Positions 22,263 to 24,662 of a DNA stretch of 24,662 nucleotides are shown in pieces. The stretch comes from a virus. A model generated the notes under the pieces. It worked only from the letters and a program-made list of their open reading frames with translations, was not told the origin of the DNA and made no database searches. Positions within the stretch are counted from its first letter, which is position 1, and the number at the start of each line of letters is the position of its first letter. The DNA is taken from positions 1 through 24,662 of the IMG/VR virus record IMGVR_UViG_3300021959_000369; one strand, 5' to 3'. Made by a program: the position numbers and the translations under genes.

Positions 22263-22375
22263 CGAGATCTGAGGCACAAACCTGGTTAGCGGACACGATG
22301 GAGGCTCGACGCGGCTACCAATGGATGGTGAAGGCGTTCAGGCAAATTGGCATTTTTGGACTACGCAACTACTGA
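22229..22375 (+). pseudogene. Small frame interrupted by TGA at the fifth codon
   Basis: An ATG at 22229 reads four codons (MPRA), then TGA (22241-22243), and is then open to TGA 22373-22375. The 43 codons after the stop give a plausible helical product (RPKIARSEAQTWLADTMEAR, then WMVKAFRQIGIFGLRN). A change of CGA to TGA would explain the break. No strong ribosome site precedes the ATG; an internal ATG at 22298 would leave 25 codons. It may be a recently broken small gene, a chance frame, or a sequencing error. Since TGA ends many genes here, recoding is unlikely. Confidence 0.35.
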
Positions 22376-22430
22376 ATTTCACTGATGGTGTCCCTAACCG
22401 TCAAAAGACTAGTATTGCCGGGAGAAAAGT

Positions 22431-23906
22431 ATGGTCGAGCTCAGACCGCATCAGATCAAAGCTATTGAAATGATCCGCGACAGCATGAGGCGCGGCAACA
22501 AGCGAGTAGTGCTAGGAGCTGCCTGCAGCTTTGGCAAGACGCTAACCGCGGGCGCTATCGCTGAATCTGCAGTCAAGAAGGGCAAGCGGGTTCTGTTTGT
22601 CTGTGACCGGATCCAGCTAGTCAATCAGACTCTCAATGCTTTCGACAGTCAGTACCTCAGACCTGGCGTGATCCAGGGCGAGCACTGGCGCAATGACCCA
22701 GACGCATCCGTACAGATCGCAAGCGTACAGACACTGGCAAGGCGCCGGCATATGCCTAACGTCGATCTGGTGATCCAGGATGAGTGCCATGTTATGTACA
22801 AGACCATGCGGGACATCATGCAGCTCTGGGATCTGGTGAATTTCATAGGGCTCTCAGCCACGCCGATGAGCAAGGGCATGGCCGCGCCCGGCTTATGGCA
22901 AGACCTAGTGGTCCCAATCACTACCGCAGAGCTGCAGGAGCAGGGCTACCTGTGCCCGATTGAGGTCTACGGCGGCCGTCAGATTGATGTCTCGAAGGTG
23001 CGGTCAAAGGGTATTGGCACCGGAGGCAGTGACTATGACCCGGTGCAGCTCTCCGAGGCTGTCGAGCAGGATCAGGATCTTGTTGGCGATGTTGTGTCTA
23101 ACTGGCTGGCTCACTGCAAGGGTAGGCAGACAATCGCATTCTCTGCGTCTATCGCGGCGTCTAAGTCCCTGGTAGAGCTCTTCCTAAAGAATGGCATACC
23201 TGCAGCTCATATTGACGGCTATATGGACCCTAAGCTGCGTGAGGAGCTCATGCAGAAGCATGACAGCGGAGAGATCGTCATACTCAGCTGCAGCCAGCTG
23301 CTGGACACCGGGTACGACGCGCCACAGGTATCTGCCTGCATAGACCTCTATCCTACTAAGTCGATCATCCGGCATTGTCAGAAGATTGGACGCCTGGCCA
23401 GAATATGCGAGGGCAAGGAGAACGCAATCGTGCTGGACCATGCAGGCAATCACCTACGCCATGGCTTCACCGACATGATCGTCCCTAAGCGGCTTGATGA
23501 CGGCACTGGGCGCTTTGACGAGAAGAAGCAAGTCAAGAAGGAGAAGGAGCCCAAAGAGCCGCGGGAATGCCCGAGCTGCAAGAAGCAGTTTGTCGGTCTG
23601 CGCTGCAATGGTTGCGGCTACGAGATCGTGATCCGTCACGATATGCACGGAGATAAGAGCATGCTCAAGAAGCTGAACCGGGAAGACACCAGGGAGAGCA
23701 AGCAGGAGCTGTTTGCCGGGTTGCTGCATTACGCCAGGGCTCATGGATACAAGGAGGGCTATGCATCCTACGCCTATCGAGAGAAATATGGTGTCTGGCC
23801 GAACCAAATAAAACGCGGAATTAGGCCAAAACAAAGCCAAAAAGCCGACGATTGGGTAAAACACTTGAACATAAAGCGAGCAAAATCAAAGCGTTACGGC
23901 ACATAA
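22431..23906 (+). CDS. SF2 helicase with C-terminal zinc ribbon
   Basis: 491 residues, GGGAGA 5 bases before the ATG. Motifs run in order: the Q-like LRPHQIKAIEMI (4-15), motif I GAACSFGKTLTAG (29-41, K36), motif II DECH (117-120), motif III SATP (142-145), and motif VI QKIGRLARI (317-325). It is a DEAD/DEAH-type (UvsW/RecG-like in outline) translocase. Residues 380-395 carry CPSCKKQFVGLRCNGC, a four-Cys zinc ribbon, and a basic tail follows. Such phage enzymes unwind or remodel replication and recombination intermediates. It lacks a fused nuclease. With no DNA polymerase or primase seen here, it may work with host replication proteins. A UvsW-like annealing role is inference. Confidence 0.82.
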   Translation: MVELRPHQIKAIEMIRDSMRRGNKRVVLGAACSFGKTLTAGAIAESAVKKGKRVLFVCDRIQLVNQTLNAFDSQYLRPGVIQGEHWRNDPDASVQIASVQTLARRRHMPNVDLVIQDECHVMYKTMRDIMQLWDLVNFIGLSATPMSKGMAAPGLWQDLVVPITTAELQEQGYLCPIEVYGGRQIDVSKVRSKGIGTGGSDYDPVQLSEAVEQDQDLVGDVVSNWLAHCKGRQTIAFSASIAASKSLVELFLKNGIPAAHIDGYMDPKLREELMQKHDSGEIVILSCSQLLDTGYDAPQVSACIDLYPTKSIIRHCQKIGRLARICEGKENAIVLDHAGNHLRHGFTDMIVPKRLDDGTGRFDEKKQVKKEKEPKEPRECPSCKKQFVGLRCNGCGYEIVIRHDMHGDKSMLKKLNREDTRESKQELFAGLLHYARAHGYKEGYASYAYREKYGVWPNQIKRGIRPKQSQKADDWVKHLNIKRAKSKRYGT

Positions 23907-24010
23907 AAATATTTAATAAATTTGCATCAAAAAGGTTGCATAACGGGTCAGGGTTTGAGACGATACGTTTGTGGGGCGGCAACGGGCCAAACCAAAACGG
24001 AGAAAAACGA

Positions 24011-24232
24011 ATGAACTTACAAACAGCTAGACAAATTTTAGATCAACAACAAACAGAGCGTCACTCAATCGCTCGATCTGAGTCAAATAAGAATGATTGG
24101 CAAGTTTGGTGGGACGGCATAAAACTAGCTGATGGTCTGGCATCAAAAGAGTCGGCCAAAGACTGGGCAGCACAGATGGACATTGAATTCGCAAAGAATT
24201 TGATCATACCCGCCGAGCAACGGCGCTCATAA
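24011..24232 (+). CDS. Small unknown protein (accessory row, first)
   Basis: 73 residues from ATG 24011, with CGGAGAAAAACGA directly upstream as its ribosome site; a longer frame from 23852 is open but overlaps the helicase and has no ribosome site. The N-terminal helix is Gln-rich (TARQILDQQQTERHSIARSE); the centre is WQVWWDGIKLADGLASKES, and it ends in a helix (AKDWAAQMDIEFAKN). A WxVWWDG strand followed by a helix recalls small phage proteins of unknown role. The 104-base gap before it is AT-rich at its start and holds two copies of TTGCAT (23922-23927, 23936-23941). The gene has the same upstream block as the next small gene. Confidence 0.55.
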   Translation: MNLQTARQILDQQQTERHSIARSESNKNDWQVWWDGIKLADGLASKESAKDWAAQMDIEFAKNLIIPAEQRRS

Positions 24233-24240
24233 GCAAACCT

Positions 24241-24288
24241 ACAGCAAATAAAACCAGACCCGCTTAACTGCGGGTTTGGCAGTAGAAG
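24241..24288 (+). repeat. Intergenic hairpin element, copy 1
   Basis: The element is ACAGCAAAT, a variable base, then a 38-base core (24251-24288) that recurs exactly at 24562-24599. Inside is a strong hairpin: CCAGACCCGC (24254-24263), loop TTAACT, GCGGGTTTGG (24270-24279), ten pairs with one G-U. A three-T run lies inside the stem, and no T run follows, so its terminator strength is uncertain. It sits 8 bases after one small gene and upstream of the next. Confidence 0.75.
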
Positions 24289-24319
24289 TACCAACAAATC
24301 AACAACCGGAGAAAAACGA

Positions 24320-24544
24320 ATGACTAATATCGCAAAAATGAATCTCGGAGACATTGATAGATTGCTGGCAACAACTGATCTCACAGGTACTGAAGTATTT
24401 AATGCCCTGCGAGATCATTTTCGCGCAAACCCAAACAGAAACAGATTAAAAAAATGGGAGCGTTTCTTTCGGCGAAATTCAACATTGTTCGGAATGGTCA
24501 CTGATGACGATATTGATCTAATTATGGAAGTCAAACGGTCATAA
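24320..24544 (+). CDS. Small unknown protein (accessory row, second)
   Basis: 74 residues from ATG 24320, which has CCGGAGAAAAACGA upstream, the same leader as the gene before. The protein is helical and basic in its middle: LGDIDRLLATTDLTGTEVFN, then FRANPNRNRLKKWERFFRRN, then TDDDIDLIMEVKRS. The middle could bind nucleic acid or a partner. There is no similarity to its neighbour beyond size. It is flanked on both sides by the repeated hairpin element. Small genes with their own leaders at this kind of position are often early host-takeover or anti-defence genes; here that is only a guess from layout. Confidence 0.58.
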   Translation: MTNIAKMNLGDIDRLLATTDLTGTEVFNALRDHFRANPNRNRLKKWERFFRRNSTLFGMVTDDDIDLIMEVKRS

Positions 24545-24550
24545 AAACCG

Positions 24551-24599
24551 ACAGCAAATCGAAACCAGACCCGCTTAACTGCGGGTTTGGCAGTAGAAG
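24551..24599 (+). repeat. Intergenic hairpin element, copy 2
   Basis: This repeats copy 1: ACAGCAAAT, then two variable bases, then the same 38-base core (24562-24599) with an identical 10-pair hairpin (CCAGACCCGC and GCGGGTTTGG around TTAACT). The exact match of a noncoding core in two places about 310 bases apart shows recent copying or strong selection. It stands between the second small gene and a third that runs off the window. Confidence 0.75.
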
Positions 24600-24628
24600 C
24601 AACAGCAAATTAACTTAGGAGATAGCGA

Positions 24629-24662
24629 ATGAGCGCAAACATCAATTGTCACCGGGTAGTAG
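24629..24662 (+). CDS. Start of a third small accessory gene, truncated at window end
   Basis: ATG 24629 follows TAGGAGATAGCGA, a good ribosome site, and reads MSANINCHRVV before the window ends. The upstream hairpin element and leader style match the two preceding small genes, so it is probably the next member of the row. Length and product cannot be told. Confidence 0.5.
   Translation, partial: MSANINCHRVV

Larger units (their letters stand above)
22005..22430 (+). other. 426-base stretch without a secure gene
   Basis: Between ninG and the helicase lie a hairpin, a TTG-started small frame, a near-consensus promoter, an inverted repeat and a small frame broken by TGA, each listed separately. 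The helicase leader would be about 275 bases if transcription starts near 22155. GGGAGA at 22420-22425 is the helicase ribosome site. Confidence 0.7.

Noticed and set aside
21983-22279. 98-codon - strand frame near the wrong-way terminator
   Set aside because: It would suit the - strand terminator, but the product has no sensible pattern and there is no ribosome site.
23852-24010. N-terminal extension of the first accessory gene starting at 23852
   Set aside because: Overlaps the helicase end without a ribosome site, while ATG 24011 has a leader shared with the next gene.
24241-24599. Possible CRISPR-like array from the repeated hairpins
   Set aside because: Only two copies about 310 bases apart with genes between them; spacing and unit size do not fit an array.

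Overview
The window is a continuous piece of a tailed double-stranded DNA phage (Caudoviricetes) or a prophage of that type. All credible genes lie on the + strand, packed with 1-14 base stop/start overlaps. The capsid set is a P22-type portal of 695 residues, an acidic scaffold and a SU10/DUF5309-type major capsid protein. There are two or three ejection-type proteins and a gp10-like propeller protein. No tape-measure, tube or sheath gene is seen, so short-tailed (podovirus-like) architecture is the best reading. DUF7483-type tail sequence, a lipoprotein in the lysis cassette and NinG/YqaJ/DUF1071 genes point to a Gram-negative, probably aquatic host; this is inference. No terminase, integrase, DNA polymerase or primase is seen, so the window is only part of the genome.

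Region 1 (1-12.3 kb), tail and ejection genes followed by portal: a truncated tail fibre, a tail-assembly chaperone, two small proteins, the propeller protein, a C1q/jelly-roll-like fibre, a GNAT-like protein, a small glycine-rich protein, an Ala/Gln-rich protein with a C-terminal Peptidase_S74 chaperone domain, ejection-type proteins and the portal. Region 2 (12.3-15 kb): small head protein, scaffold, major capsid protein behind the best Shine-Dalgarno in the window, then four overlapping small genes. Region 3 (15-18.5 kb): an HTH-metallophosphoesterase, then a lysis cassette made of a coiled-coil membrane protein, a class 3 lipase, a lipoprotein, a 3TM-type holin, a small protein and a T4-type lysozyme with an E-C-T catalytic triad.

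Region 4 (18.5-22 kb) starts after a G-rich tandem repeat and a promoter candidate. It is a recombination operon: a DUF1071 single-strand annealing protein, a YqaJ exonuclease, a small protein ending in an SSB-like tip, a Cro/CI-type HTH, a NinB-like protein, a PD-(D/E)xK nuclease and NinG. A 426-base stretch (22,005-22,430) without a secure gene holds a near-consensus sigma70 promoter, an inverted repeat at its start site, a hairpin that reads as a terminator on the - strand, and a small reading frame broken by TGA. Region 5 (22.4-24.66 kb) is an SF2 helicase with a zinc ribbon, followed by a row of small unknown genes separated by a repeated 38-base hairpin element that runs off the window edge.

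Together, regions 4 and 5 look like recombination-dependent replication and repair with early accessory genes, and regions 1-3 like late virion and lysis functions. The row of small genes with repeated hairpins, and the lipase-bearing lysis cassette, are the parts most likely to be poorly described.
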